NCBI RefSeq assembly: GCF_038024875.1
Contig: NZ_CP136136.1
Span: 558,001 to 622,000 of the forward strand
Length of the DNA stretch: 64,000 bases
Direction of reading: 5' to 3'
Source: Gordonia rubripertincta
Lineage (GTDB): Bacteria > Actinomycetota > Actinomycetes > Mycobacteriales > Mycobacteriaceae
Part shown: in pieces, positions 11,190-24,238 of the stretch
How positions within the stretch are numbered: the first letter of the stretch is position 1
How the letters are laid out: every line of letters starts with the position of its first letter
Notes under the pieces: generated by a model
The model's input: only the letters and a program-made list of their open reading frames with translations
The model's database searches: none
Told to the model about the DNA's origin: nothing
Program-made: the position numbers and the translations under genes

Positions 11190-14100
11190 TCACCATCGAC
11201 GCAGGCACGCGGTCACCTCGGCGAGCACCCGCTCGGTTCTCTCGACCCCCAACGCCGCAGCCGCACCGGTGACGCCGATCTCGAGCTCACCGGTCGTCGC
11301 CGGGCATCCCTCTACCTGTAGCAACCAACGTGTACGGCGAGGCGGGAACGCGTAGAGGGTACCGCCGGACGCCGGAGGTGCGATCACCGGCGACCAACCG
11401 AGCAGGACGGGCACGGGGAACAGATGGTCGGCGTCGACGGTCCGTCCAGCCAGGTCGAGGATGTCCTCCATGGGTGCCGTCGCGGCACGAATGCAGTTGC
11501 GTCGCAGCGTGACCGACGCATCCCGATCATCACCGGCCGACAACGGGGTGATGACCGCGAGCACGTGGTTCCCCACGATGTCCTCCGCACCCGCCGGTCG
11601 CTTCGACACCGTCGTGGCTGCCAGGACGCGGGTCTGTCCGGCGATGTTCGCCAGAGCTGTGGCCACCACGTCTCCGAATGCCTCGAACGGCGTCATGTGC
11701 TCGGCTGCCGCGCGGTTTCGGAAGCGTTCGTAGGCAGCGGCGTCGATCAGTCCACGACGCCGGACCGCAACATCATTCGCCCACGACCCCGGGTCGACGC
11801 CGTCCCACTCGAAGACCGAATCGCTCTGCTGCACGAGCAATTCCTTCCAGAAATTGTGCAGCTCGAGGTCGTCCTCGTCGGCGCCCGGCGGCGTCGTGGT
11901 CTCCAGCGCGAACGACGCACTCTCCGGCGCCAGAGCCCCGCCCGTCATCAGTGTCTCGGCGTCGCGGGCGAGCACCCCGAGCGAGCGCCCGTCCACCGCT
12001 ATGTGATGCATCACCGCGACCGCGGCCATGACGTCGCCGTCCGGACCGACGAGAAGACGCACCGCGATCGGCGGCGCGACCCGTACATCGAGGCCGGCCG
12101 CCATCTCTTTCGCCTCTGCGCGCAGCCGCTCCCGATCCGGCACCTCGACCACGTCGGCGAGGTCCACGACCGCGTCGACGACATCGCGGCCCGTCGTCCG
12201 CCGAACCGGGCCCGTGGCGGTGTCGGGATACACCGAACGCAGCGCCGGGTGCCGTTCGAGGAGGGCGCCGATGAGCGCCGTTGTCTCCTGTGTGCCCGGC
12301 CGCGCCCATGACGCAGGGACCCAGGCGACGCAGATCAGTTGCGCGAACGGATGACCCGGCTCGCGCACCACAGTCAGCTCGGCGGGCGTCAGAGAACGCT
12401 CAGCGGTCGCGGCGCCCGCCGACACATCGCGCACCGGTGTCGTCGCCGCCGTCATCAATTCGCCGAGGGATGCGAGATCGGGCGCGGTCAACACGTCGTT
12501 CGGTCCGATCTCCGGGTGTCCCGCCTCTGCGAGTCCCTGGGCCACCCGCACGACGGCCAGCGAGTCGCCGCCCTGTTCCACGAAACCCATCATCGGGTCC
12601 ACCGCTTCGATGCCCAGCACTTCCCCGACCACTTTCACCAGCAGCGCTTCGTGGGGGCCCGCCGCCTCCCGCGACGGCGCGTTGACCGGCAACGGGACGT
12701 CCTGCAGCGCGGCGACACTCAGCTTTCCGGTGGCGGCACGAGGCATCTCTTCGAGGACGACGACCATGGTCGGCACCATGTACGACGGCAGCATCCGCGC
12801 CAGCTCCCGGCGGAGCGCACGCGAACCAGGAGGGCGGGAGGTGTCGTCGGGGACCACGAAGGACACGATCCCGGGACTCCCCGACGGCAGATCGCGAAAC
12901 GTCGTGGCGCAGCGCCGGACTCCTGCACAGCGTATGAGTGCCGCGTCGATCTCGCCGAGTTCAATCCGGAGACCGCGCAACTTGACCTGGCCGTCACGCC
13001 GGCCGAGGATGCGCAGGTCACCGGCGTCGGTCCAGGTGGCGATGTCACCGGTTCGGTACATCACCGCATCGTCGGCGATGGTGCATTCGACGAATGCCTC
13101 GGCGGTCTGCTCGGGGTCGTCCAGGTATCCGTCGGCCAATTGCGTTCCCGCGCAGTACAGAGTGCCGAGTCCGCCCGGCGGCTGAGGTCGGCCACGCCGG
13201 TCCAGTACCGACTCGGTCACCCCGACCATCGGCGGGCCCACAGTGATCTCACCGTCCGGCGACAGCGGTCGGGAGATGTTGATACTGCACCGGGTTTCCG
13301 TGGGACCGTACGCATTCCGCATGGGCACACGTCCACTCCAGCTGTCCACCAGTCGGGGCGGCAGGGCCTCACCGCCGACGATCACCTGGGTGAGCCCGTC
13401 CGCGAGGTCGACCGGCAGGGTGTCGAGTACCGACGGCGTCATGATGATGTGGGTGACGCCCGCTCGCCGAATGAGCTCGGCGAGAGGATCGCCGCCCCGG
13501 GTCGACGCCGGCGCGACGATCAGTGTCGCGCCGGTCGCGACGGCGGACAGCATCTCGACGAAGCCGGTGTCGAACGTCGGGGACGAGACGTGCAGCACCC
13601 GTGACCGGGAGGTCAGCGCATACGACTTTCGGATCTCGGCGACCAGGTCGGGGATCCCGCGGTGCGGCATGACCACACCTTTCGGTCGCCCGGTCGAACC
13701 CGAGGTGAAGAGTATGTACGCCGTGTCGTCGGGACCGCGGTCGAGCCCCGGCGGTCTCCACTCCTGGGGTGTCAACGGAAGTTGTTGCGGTGTCCCCTTC
13801 TTCGGTCAAGTCGACCCAGCGGACACGGCCGTCGACGACCACCCCCGGGTCACACACCCCGACCCGTGCTCCGCTGCGGGCGAGGAGCGCCTGCGTTCGC
13901 GCCTCCGGGGCCGTCGGATCTCCCAGCGGCACCCCAGGCGCCGCCGGCCATCAGTACCGACCAGAAGGCGACCACCGAGGCTGCCGACCTCTCCACGGCG
14001 ACGACGACCGGGTCCCCTGCCCGCACGCCCGCCGCCGCGAGCCGCCGAGCACCGCGACCAACCCGTTCCGCGAGCTCGGAGCGTGACCACTCGATGTCGC

Positions 14101-15481
14101 CGTCGACGAGCGCGGGCGCCGACGGATCGGCTGCACAGTAGTCGGCGAACAACGCGGCCGTCGGGCTGAACGGCGGTGCCGGCGGTCCGTTACGGCGCCG
14201 GAAACGTTCCCACTCCCCCTCCAGGAAGACCGCGTCGTCGGGGATCGCAACTCCGTCGTCGATCTCGCGAACCAGGGCCGTCAGGAAGTTGTCGTATCGC
14301 GCGGCAAGAGTGTCCAGTGCCGCAGCGTCGAAGCTCACCGTCGGCGCTTCCCAGGTGACCGCCCGGTGCCCGAGCTGATCGGCAGGGTGCATCGTCACCG
14401 CCACGTCACCGACCGGGCCGGTCCGCATCACCTCCAGGGACCAGTGGAGCCCGTCGACGACCGGCGGGGAGAACGAGGGCAACAGGTTGACCACCACCCC
14501 GACAGCGGCGGATCGCGGGCTGTCGCGAAGCATGTCCTCACGCGAGTAGAGCTGGTGCCGCAACACGTCGATCACTGCCGACGACACTGCTTCGACCGAC
14601 TCCGCGGCCGTGAGGTCACCGATCCCGCCCAGGGCGAGCGGCACCACATTCGACAGCGGCTGCACCGCGATTCGACGCACCGCCGACGTACGCGCCGCGA
14701 CCGGGAGCGCGAGCCCCACGTCGGCAGTGTCGAGAAGCCGCGCGCACAAACCGGCCAGCGCCGCGATGAGCTCCTCCGACCGGGCGGATCGTGGACTCGT
14801 CAATCGTCTTGTCACGCGGGTGATCTCCGACGTCATCCGCGCGGGCACTGCAGACAGCAACGACGGTTCATGTCCGGCGAGAACGGATTTCCAATGTTGC
14901 GCATCGGATTCCCGACGGCGCGACACGGCGTACCGGTCCTCGTCGGCCGCCAGTTGAACGGGGTCTGACACCGGAAGATCGGCCGCCGAGGCCGAGCCGC
15001 CGTACACATCGGCGACATGACCCATGACCCGCAAGACCCCGGCACCGTCGGTCAGCACGTGGTGGACACGTATCACCCATCGGTGCCGATCCTCGGCCAG
15101 CCGGTGCAGCTCACTGCGGAACAACGGCATCGTGAGGTCTGCGCCGTCGGCGTCGTCGATGAACTGCTGTGCGCGGCTCTCGCTTTCGGCTTCCGGATCA
15201 GCGGACCGGGAGAGATCGACACTCACCATCGACTCGAGTGAGGAGTTCGCACGCCGGAGTGGTTCGGCGACACCGCCATCCGGCGTAGTCGGCTCGGCCG
15301 GGGAGAATCCCGCCGGGATGTGTACGTCATCCCACCCGACGTGTTCGAGTACCGCACGAGTCGTCTCGACCAGACGCGGGACGTCGAGCGGCCCACGCAG
15401 GGTGAGCCCGAATGCGATGACGTGAGAGACGTCCGGTTGAAGGACCTGGGACATCCACAACGCACGTCGCGTCGCCGTCAT
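11190..15481 (-). CDS. nonribosomal peptide synthetase, C-A-T-C (two frameshifts in this sequence)
   Basis: Single-module NRPS of about 1,429 residues once two +1 shifts are undone. Order: condensation domain with HHVLTDG (His140, His141, Asp145); adenylation domain with LFTSGSTGRPKG, NAYGPTET and a C-terminal ATGKL; carrier domain with the phosphopantetheine serine in GGDSLA; a second condensation domain with HHIAVDG. The adenylation domain is split at 13932-13935 and 13766-13769 (or 13794-13797), each time a G4 run on the coding strand where G3 or C3 restores the frame. By-eye specificity residues are roughly D-T-V-I-I-G-A-C-S-K; I cannot assign an amino acid. No thioesterase is present, so the last C domain may release or transfer the product. 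Start ATG 15481. Confidence 0.85.
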
Positions 15482-15629
15482 CGCCGTTCGCCCCGGGACG
15501 GGTCCTCGACGGGCGATCGTCGGCGGTGCTGCTCAGCCGGGTCCACATCTCGAACGTAGTCCCGGAAAGTTGAAAGGCGGCTGAAGTACGAGGTACGCGG
15601 CCTGCCCTGTCGTCGCATCTGCAGGCAGT

Positions 15630-16811
15630 TCACGCCCCCAGCGCCCTGGCGAACATGGGCCAGGACTGGTGCATCTGGTCCTGCCAGTAACCCCACGAGT
15701 GGGTCCCGACCGCCGGGAACCGTACGACAGCCGGGATACGAAGGGCCGCAAGCCGCTGAGCCAGGGTGACCGTGCAGCTCCGGGCGGCGGCCTCGCTGAA
15801 GCCGCCGGCCGTCACCTGCGCAGCAAGCTTTCCGACGTCCCCGCGGACCGAGCGGTCGGCCGGGTTGTCGTGCCCGCCCGGCAGGCCGGTGGCCGCAGAG
15901 ATCCACAGTGCCGGCGTGCGACGAGCCAGCTTGTATGCGTTGACAACGGGGTCCTGCGCAGCCCATTCGGGGTCGCCCGGCAGCCCGTACATGTTCGTCG
16001 CGTCGGCTCCGTAAGGAACGAAAGCGACATTCCTCAGCAAGAGCTGCCCGGTGGGCGTCGCGGTCTCGGCACAGCCCGAGTAGGCACCCACCGCCCGGTA
16101 CAGACCGGGATGATTCTCCGCGAGGCGGATCACCGAGTTGCCGGACATCGAGATCCCGGCGATGCCACGCGACCGCCCGAAGCTGTATCCGCCGTGCCTC
16201 CCCTCGAACGTCGCAGGCAGTTCGGAGGTCAGGAACGTCTCCCAGCGCAGCGGTCGCGACGTCTTCACCTGGTACCGGAAGTTCGCCGCCGGGTCCACGC
16301 GCCGCCAGTTGGCGTAGTAGGTCGCCGCGCCGCCGATCGGGGTCACGGTCCAGACGTTCTTGTTGGCGTAGAAGGCGTTCGCGTCGGTGGCGTGGGTCCA
16401 GTCGTCGTTCTCCTCGCCGCCCGACGACCCGTTCAGCATGTACATCACCGGTGCGGCCTGGTTGCCGTTCGCCGGGGTCTGTATCAGCAGCGGGACCTGC
16501 GTCTGCATCGACGGAGACCACACCGAGGCGACGAAATTCCGTGGCGACGTCCAAGTCTGCCGGTAGGGCGCTCCGGGACTCGCCTGTGCGTACCGGACGC
16601 CGTCGAGCGTGCGGGCCTCCGCGGTACCGGCTCCGATACCCAGCAGGCCGACGACCACGGCGAACACCGAGAAGATCGTGATGCCCACCGACGCCCTGCC
16701 GCCTGGGGTGCGGGGTGCGACAGCGCCCGGCCCCCAGCTGCCTGAGGTGGGAGGAGCGAAAGCGACGAGCCACGAAGGCCTGGTGACGTCATTCCCCGAC
16801 TTGCGCTTCAT
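15630..16811 (-). CDS. mycolyltransferase, antigen 85 family (secreted)
   Basis: Exported alpha/beta hydrolase that transfers mycolic acids between trehalose mycolates and the arabinogalactan. Nucleophile Ser221 lies in GISMSG, and HSWGYW near the C-terminus carries the catalytic His, as in antigen 85 (HSWEYW). A hydrophobic signal helix (about 43-65) ends in GTAEA. From ATG 16811 (ribosome site GTGGGAG) the protein has 393 residues, but 40 precede the signal helix. GTG 16688, behind AGGG, would give a normal 25-residue signal peptide. A CTGGGGTG site at 16703-16710, the motif where other genes are frameshifted, lies between the two starts, so the N-terminus is uncertain. Confidence 0.88.
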   Translation of the reverse strand: MKRKSGNDVTRPSWLVAFAPPTSGSWGPGAVAPRTPGGRASVGITIFSVFAVVVGLLGIGAGTAEARTLDGVRYAQASPGAPYRQTWTSPRNFVASVWSPSMQTQVPLLIQTPANGNQAAPVMYMLNGSSGGEENDDWTHATDANAFYANKNVWTVTPIGGAATYYANWRRVDPAANFRYQVKTSRPLRWETFLTSELPATFEGRHGGYSFGRSRGIAGISMSGNSVIRLAENHPGLYRAVGAYSGCAETATPTGQLLLRNVAFVPYGADATNMYGLPGDPEWAAQDPVVNAYKLARRTPALWISAATGLPGGHDNPADRSVRGDVGKLAAQVTAGGFSEAAARSCTVTLAQRLAALRIPAVVRFPAVGTHSWGYWQDQMHQSWPMFARALGA

Positions 16812-17013
16812 ACGGAACTCCCACCTCGGCGTGCACCGGGGCGACAGCCCCGCGCTCCGCCATCGTAAACACGTGGGATTGCGCACGGGAACCGCTTGGT
16901 CGATCGTCCAGGTCCGCGGGGCGAGTCAGGCCGAGAGCGCGGGTGACCTCGACTCCGCCGGACCCAACCGACGTACTACCGTTTGTCGTGTAACTCGACT
17001 CGGAGGTTTTACT

Positions 17014-17859
17014 GTGCAGAACATCGGCGTCATCGGCGGCGGCACCATGGGAGCCGGCATCGCGGAGGTGTGCGCGAAGTCCGGCAGCGATGTGGTCATC
17101 ATCGAGGTCAAGCAGGAGTTCGCCGACGCCGCGCGTGCGCGCGTCGAAAAGTCGCTGGCCCGCGCCGTCAGCAAGAACAAGCTCAGCCAGGAGGACGCCG
17201 ACGCCGCGCTCGGCCGTCTGCGCGTCAGCCTCGACTACGCCGACCTCGCCGACCGCGACCTGGTCATCGAGGCCGCTCCCGAGAACGAGCAGCTCAAGCG
17301 CGACATCTTCGCGCGCCTCGACGAGGCCGTCGGCGAGAACACCATCTTGGCCACCAACACCTCGTCGATCCCGATCATCAAGGTCGCCACCGCGACCAAG
17401 CGTCCCGAGCGCGTCGTGGGTGTCCACTTCTTCAACCCGGTCCCGGTGATGCCGCTGGTGGAGATCATCTCGACCCTGGTCACCTCGCCGGAGACCGCCG
17501 AAGCGGTCAGCACCTATGTGAAGGACGTTCTGGGCAAGAACCCGGTCAACGCCGGCGACCGTTCGGGCTTCATCGTCAACGCCCTGCTCATCCCGTACCT
17601 CTGTCAGGCCATCCGGATGTACGACTCCGGCTACGCCTCGGCCGAGGACATCGACACCGCGATGAAGGGCGGTTGCGGCTACCCGATGGGACCGCTGACC
17701 CTCGTCGACACCATCGGCCTCGACATCACCCTTGCCGCCGCCGAGTCGCTGTACGACGAGTTCGCCGAGCCGCACTTCGCGCCGCCGGCACTGCTGCGCC
17801 GCATGGTCGACGCCGGTCACCTGGGCCGCAAGTCCGGACGCGGCTTCTACTCCTACTGA
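17014..17859 (+). CDS. fadB2: 3-hydroxybutyryl-CoA dehydrogenase
   Basis: NAD(P)-dependent oxidation of 3-hydroxyacyl-CoA to 3-oxoacyl-CoA, or its reverse, in the cytoplasm. 281 residues: Rossmann motif GVIGGGTMGAGIA at the N-terminus, catalytic His in GVHFFNPVPVMPLVE, and the helical C-terminal domain ending in GRKSGRGFYSY, the standard end of this family. GTG 17014 is placed by GGAGG seven bases upstream. It is a single-gene unit closed by a strong terminator. Length and motifs match FadB2 of mycobacteria and Hbd/PaaH-type enzymes. Confidence 0.93.
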   Translation: MQNIGVIGGGTMGAGIAEVCAKSGSDVVIIEVKQEFADAARARVEKSLARAVSKNKLSQEDADAALGRLRVSLDYADLADRDLVIEAAPENEQLKRDIFARLDEAVGENTILATNTSSIPIIKVATATKRPERVVGVHFFNPVPVMPLVEIISTLVTSPETAEAVSTYVKDVLGKNPVNAGDRSGFIVNALLIPYLCQAIRMYDSGYASAEDIDTAMKGGCGYPMGPLTLVDTIGLDITLAAAESLYDEFAEPHFAPPALLRRMVDAGHLGRKSGRGFYSY

Positions 17860-17882
17860 TCGAGCCGGGACGATCCCGGCAG

Positions 17883-17924
17883 AACGCCCCCGACGACGCA
17901 CCATGCGTCGACCGGGGGCGTTTT
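17883..17924 (+). terminator. rho-independent terminator of fadB2
   Basis: AACGCCCCC (17883-17891) pairs with GGGGGCGTT (17914-17922), with further inner pairing of GACGCA and TGCGTC, followed by a short T run. Confidence 0.85.
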
Positions 17925-18118
17925 GTCGTCTTCGCCCTTTTCACCCCGTCCACCAAACCCGGCTGTGACCCACCTCACTGTCCATGTATGTGTTTGTGGC
18001 ACAACAGTTTTTGTATCAACACTGCGGCGGGTGTCGAGAGGGAGGTTACGTACCCGGTCGTCGTGGCAACACTCTGGACGTACACATCCCGTCGCGGATG
18101 AGAAGGGAGCGAGACCGA

Positions 18119-19135
18119 ATGACTGTTTCGACCACCACCGTCCACCAGCAACTTCGTGCAATCCTCGCGATGACCCACACCGAGATCCAGATCGCCGAGA
18201 CGCGTCAGGCCCAGGCCCGGACCGACGCGATCCGCAAGGAGCTCGCCGAGAACGCCGAGAACGCCCGGCTGCGCGCCGTCGCGATCGAGGAAGCCCTCCG
18301 CGAACGCGGGGGACTCGTCGACGTGATCCGCCCCGTGATCGGCCGGGTCGGCGCCCTGGCGAAGACCGTCGTCGAGCAGGCCCAGCCGCTGGACGAGGCA
18401 CTCCTCGACGATCTCGCCCTCGAGCAGCGACTCCTCGCACGTTCGACGTACCTCAAGGCCCTCGCCACCGGTCAGGAGGACAAGGCACTCGTCGATCTCG
18501 CCGAGAAGCTGATCGTCGCCCACACCGCGACGGCCGACTGGCTGACCACCGTTCTCGCCGAAGAAGCATTGGGCGGGCCGACCGCACTGCGTCGTGGCCC
18601 GACCCAGTGGGTCAGCGGACTCGCCGCGCGTGCGCTCACCGCACCGGCCAACGGCGCCTCGTGGGCCATCGACCGGACCGCCGACTTCGCCCGACAGATC
18701 CCCGATCCGGTCGCGCTGGTACGCAGCCGCTTCGCGAGCGCCGTCGACGACGCCGCGGATGCCGCCTCACGCGCCGGTGACGCCATCGAGAACGCGGGCA
18801 CCGCTGTCTCGAAGACCGTCGCCGCCGGCCGCGACGCAGCCCTCGAGGCTGTCGAGGAGAGTGCCCGCGACAACGGCGCCAAGGGTGCCGCGGACGCACT
18901 CCACCAGCTCCGCGAGATCACCGGGACCGTCGAGGCCGAGGACCTGCCGATCGAGGGTTACACCGACCTCAACGTCGGCGATGCCGTGGCCGCGGTCAAG
19001 GACCTCACCACGCCGGCCGATCTGCGGGTGACCCTCGCCTACGAGGAGACCCACAAGAACCGCCAGCGGGTGGTCTCGGCCATCGAGATCCGTTTCGCCG
19101 AGCTCGCCAAGGAACTGGTCGGCATCGACAGCTGA
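18119..19135 (+). CDS. alanine-rich helical protein, ferritin-like domain type
   Basis: Protein of 338 residues from ATG 18119 behind AAGGGAG. Nearly the whole sequence is predicted-looking alpha helix rich in Ala, Glu and Arg. Residues 1-140 look like a four-helix bundle (TEIQIAETRQAQARTDAIRK and later EEALR, EQAQ and EKLIVAHTATADW), which resembles the ferritin-like domain proteins annotated in Gordonia and Rhodococcus. Residues 200-280 form a repetitive amphipathic stretch (DDAADAASRAGDAIENAG) of the kind seen in heparin-binding or apolipoprotein-like helices. No signal peptide. Function not known; the ferritin-like label is a resemblance only. Confidence 0.5.
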   Translation: MTVSTTTVHQQLRAILAMTHTEIQIAETRQAQARTDAIRKELAENAENARLRAVAIEEALRERGGLVDVIRPVIGRVGALAKTVVEQAQPLDEALLDDLALEQRLLARSTYLKALATGQEDKALVDLAEKLIVAHTATADWLTTVLAEEALGGPTALRRGPTQWVSGLAARALTAPANGASWAIDRTADFARQIPDPVALVRSRFASAVDDAADAASRAGDAIENAGTAVSKTVAAGRDAALEAVEESARDNGAKGAADALHQLREITGTVEAEDLPIEGYTDLNVGDAVAAVKDLTTPADLRVTLAYEETHKNRQRVVSAIEIRFAELAKELVGIDS

Positions 19136-19151
19136 TCTGGCACAAGACAAC

Positions 19152-19188
19152 ACGACGGCCGTCATCCTTTTCGGATGGCGGCCGTCGT
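19152..19188 (+). terminator. hairpin after the helical protein gene
   Basis: ACGACGGCCG (19152-19161) and CGGCCGTCGT (19179-19188) pair as perfect 10-base arms, and ATCC (19164-19167) and GGAT (19173-19176) pair further in. No T run follows, so termination is likely but not certain. Confidence 0.5.
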
Positions 19189-19231
19189 CGTGTGTCCGCA
19201 CCGCGCGCGTCTGACGTCGCGATCACGGGAT

Positions 19232-19268
19232 CCGTTCGCGCTCATCGATATCGCGTGAGCGCGAACGG
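19232..19268. repeat. palindromic dispersed repeat, copy 1
   Basis: Perfect 13-base arms CCGTTCGCGCTCA (19232-19244) and TGAGCGCGAACGG (19256-19268) around an 11-base spacer. A second copy with the same geometry lies at 34882-34918, and the resemblance continues about 14 bases past the right arm. Confidence 0.75.
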
Positions 19269-19344
19269 ACGAAGTGAGCGAAGAATCGCGACCGATTCGT
19301 CGAAATCGCAGCTCACGCGCCCAGTCGCGTCGTAATCTCGCGCG

Positions 19345-19809
19345 ATGACCTTCCGCACCGCAACAATCACCGCCCTCGCCGCGGCCACGCTCCTCACGCC
19401 CGCCCTCCTCGGGCCGGCCCTCGCGAATGCGACTCCCTCGTCGGGGATCTCAGCGGTCACCCTCGCCCACACCGACATCCCTGCCGGACTGCTGCCGTTC
19501 ATCCCCCAAGGCGCTCACGTCGAGGTCCGCGAGATCACCATCGCCCCCGGCGGCACCACCGGCTGGCACTACCACGACGCCCAGATCTACGGCTTCGTCC
19601 GGCAGGGCACTCTCACCCACCCGGGAGCGGACTGCAAGCCGGTCGTCTACCGGGCGGGCCAGATCATCGAGGAGCCCGGCGGGAAGGTCAACACCCACGA
19701 GGGCACCAACCTCGGCACCGTTCCGGTGATCCTCGACGTCCTCTACGTGATGCCGCCCGGCAAGCCGTTGTCGGAGGACGCCGAGGCGCCGGCCTGCGCC
19801 AAGTCATAG
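19345..19809 (+). CDS. secreted cupin-domain protein
   Basis: Exported protein of 154 residues. The signal peptide (about 1-29) ends in PALANA. The rest is a small cupin barrel: motif 1 is GGTTGWHYHDAQIYGFVRQG, with two His and an aromatic pair, and motif 2 lies in EEPGGKVNTHEGTN. A single metal-binding site is likely by family. A Cys in GADCKPVV and one near the C-terminus (APACAKS) could form a disulfide outside the cell. Function unknown; it sits just upstream of another exported protein. Confidence 0.8.
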   Translation: MTFRTATITALAAATLLTPALLGPALANATPSSGISAVTLAHTDIPAGLLPFIPQGAHVEVREITIAPGGTTGWHYHDAQIYGFVRQGTLTHPGADCKPVVYRAGQIIEEPGGKVNTHEGTNLGTVPVILDVLYVMPPGKPLSEDAEAPACAKS

Positions 19810-19869
19810 GCGCTGTGGGGATCACGATCCCGGACGACTCCCGTTGCCGCAGCCGTAGACTCCCCACTC

Positions 19870-20926
19870 ATGCACCGTCGCGTCGTTCTGGTCCTGTCAC
19901 TGCTCCTGGCCGTCGTCGCCACCTCGTTGCCGGGCGTCGGCACCGCCCACGCCGACCCCGCACTGGCCTCCGCCCGATCCGCCGTGTTCGGCGCCCACAA
20001 TGTCGACCAGACCACCGGCGCGGTCCGGGACGACCGCGTCATCTTCTCCTGGTTCGGCGTCTCGAGTTTCGCTGTCGCCATGGCGGGCAAGGTGTTCCTC
20101 ACCGACGCGTGGGTGCCCAACGCCTATCGCAACCAGGTCCCGACGACCCGCGCGCAGATCGCCGCGATCAAGCCGTCGCACATCCTGATCGGGCACGGGC
20201 ACTTCGACCACGCCGCCGATGCCCCCGACATCGCGAAGGCCTCCGGTGCGCGGCTCGTCGGGTCGGCCGGTCACTGCGCGTTCTTCCGCGGGTCCGGCGT
20301 CTCCTGCGACGCGGTGGTCGCGGCCGGTGCGCGTCCCGGCAGCACCCCAGATCTACCGTGGCATCCCCGGGATCACGGTCACCGCGATGAGCAACATCCA
20401 CTCGACCCTCAAGACGCCCACGGGGCAGCATCCCCCGCTGCTGCCCATCCCACCGAGCGACCGTCTGATCACCGATCCGCCGCATGCGGACGAACTCGGC
20501 CGTCTCGCCGGGCATCTGAACGATCCGGAGGGCGGTGCGGTCCTCTATGCCTTCTCCGTCGGCGGCCGCCGGATCGTCTGGAACGACTCGGTCGGGCCGG
20601 TGAGCCAGGATCCCGGTGGTCGGGCGATCCTCGCCGGCCTGCGCGATCTCGGGCCCGTCGACCTGCACGTCGGGTCCATTCAGGGGTTCAACGAGATCAC
20701 CAACGGACTGGGCGATCCGATGCGCTACATCGACGCGCTGCGCCCGAAAGTCTTTGTGCCCAACCATCACGACGACTGGTTCCCGGTGATCGCGACTCCC
20801 GCCGTCAACCGCGAACGAGCCTTCTTCGACGCCCTGAAGACCATCGACGCGCGTCCCGAGGTCCGCTATCTCCGTGACCCGGAGGACTACCTGCGCCCCG
20901 ACCGCGTCACGCTCTCCCTGCGCTGA
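19870..20926 (+). CDS. exported MBL-fold metallo-hydrolase (one frameshift in this sequence)
   Basis: Signal peptide (1-29, ending in GTAHA) followed by a metallo-beta-lactamase-fold domain: GHGHFDHAAD is the HxHxDH metal site, and NHHDDW near the C-terminus supplies a late His. The frame is broken at the C4 run 20345-20348 (CACCCCAG); removing one C joins GARPGST to QIYRGIPGI and gives about 351 residues, a normal length for this group. The corrected protein resembles the L-ascorbate-6-phosphate lactonase-like or UlaG-like hydrolases. It follows the cupin gene by 60 bases. Confidence 0.75.
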
Positions 20927-21013
20927 TCGGTGTCAACCAGCTGTTCCCACGGAGTTTTGATCAGATCCAGAAAAACGACGTCATCTCGTAGGTGATGTGC
21001 CTAAGGTGGTCGC

Positions 21014-23721
<2,708 letters not shown>

Positions 23722-23741
23722 TCCAGCCTGATCGATCGGGG

Positions 23742-23770
23742 GCACCCCGCGGACCAGGGCCGCGGGGTGC
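23742..23770 (+). terminator. terminator of katG
   Basis: Eleven-base perfect stem GCACCCCGCGG (23742-23752) and CCGCGGGGTGC (23760-23770), followed by TTCC. Confidence 0.7.
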
Positions 23771-23790
23771 TTCCGTGTTCAGGGACGAGC

Positions 23791-23833
23791 TATAGTGTGG
23801 ATTGATGAATTGCTCAATCCGTCAAGTCATCAA
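23791..23833 (+). promoter_or_regulatory. arsR-sulP promoter and probable ArsR operator
   Basis: TATAGT (23791-23796) can serve as a -10 element. Just downstream are two nested inverted repeats: ATTGA/TCAAT (23801-23805, 23814-23818) and TTGATGA/TCATCAA (23802-23808, 23827-23833). The AT-rich palindromes in otherwise GC-rich DNA, next to an arsR start, suggest autorepression. Confidence 0.5.
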
Positions 23834-23872
23834 CTGGCACTGCCTGCCTACCGACCGCCGTTGGAGTGACCC

Positions 23873-24238
23873 GTGACCGATCCCGGCCCCGACAAGCCGC
23901 TGTACGAGATCAAGGCCAACTTGTTCAAGGCCCTCGCGCACCCCGCTCGCATCCGGGTCCTCGAGGTGCTCAGCGCCAACGGTGATCCGACGCCGGTCAG
24001 TGAACTCCTCGCCGCCACCGACCTCGAGCCGACGCTGCTGTCGCAGCATCTGGGCGTCCTCAAGCGGCACCGGGTGGTCACCGCCAACCGCGTCGGCAAC
24101 GCCGTCTTCTACGAACTCGCCCACCCGAAGATCTCCGATCTCCTGGTCATCGCGCGCACGTTCCTGATCGACACCCTCGACGCTCAGCGCGAGCACCTCG
24201 ACGCCATCTCGTCACTTCCACCGGTGACCCGCCGGTGA
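23873..24238 (+). CDS. ArsR-family transcriptional regulator
   Basis: Winged-helix repressor of 121 residues: ALAHPARIRVLEVL, recognition helix region DLEPTLLSQHLGVLKRHRVV and wing NRVGNAVFYEL. The protein has no cysteine at all, so it cannot use the classical metal site of ArsR/SmtB; the alpha-3 ELCVCDL position reads ELLAATDL. Its stop overlaps the GTG of the downstream sulP gene (GTGA, 24235-24238), so the two are coupled, and the regulator probably controls the transporter in response to an unknown signal. Confidence 0.88.
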   Translation: MTDPGPDKPLYEIKANLFKALAHPARIRVLEVLSANGDPTPVSELLAATDLEPTLLSQHLGVLKRHRVVTANRVGNAVFYELAHPKISDLLVIARTFLIDTLDAQREHLDAISSLPPVTRR

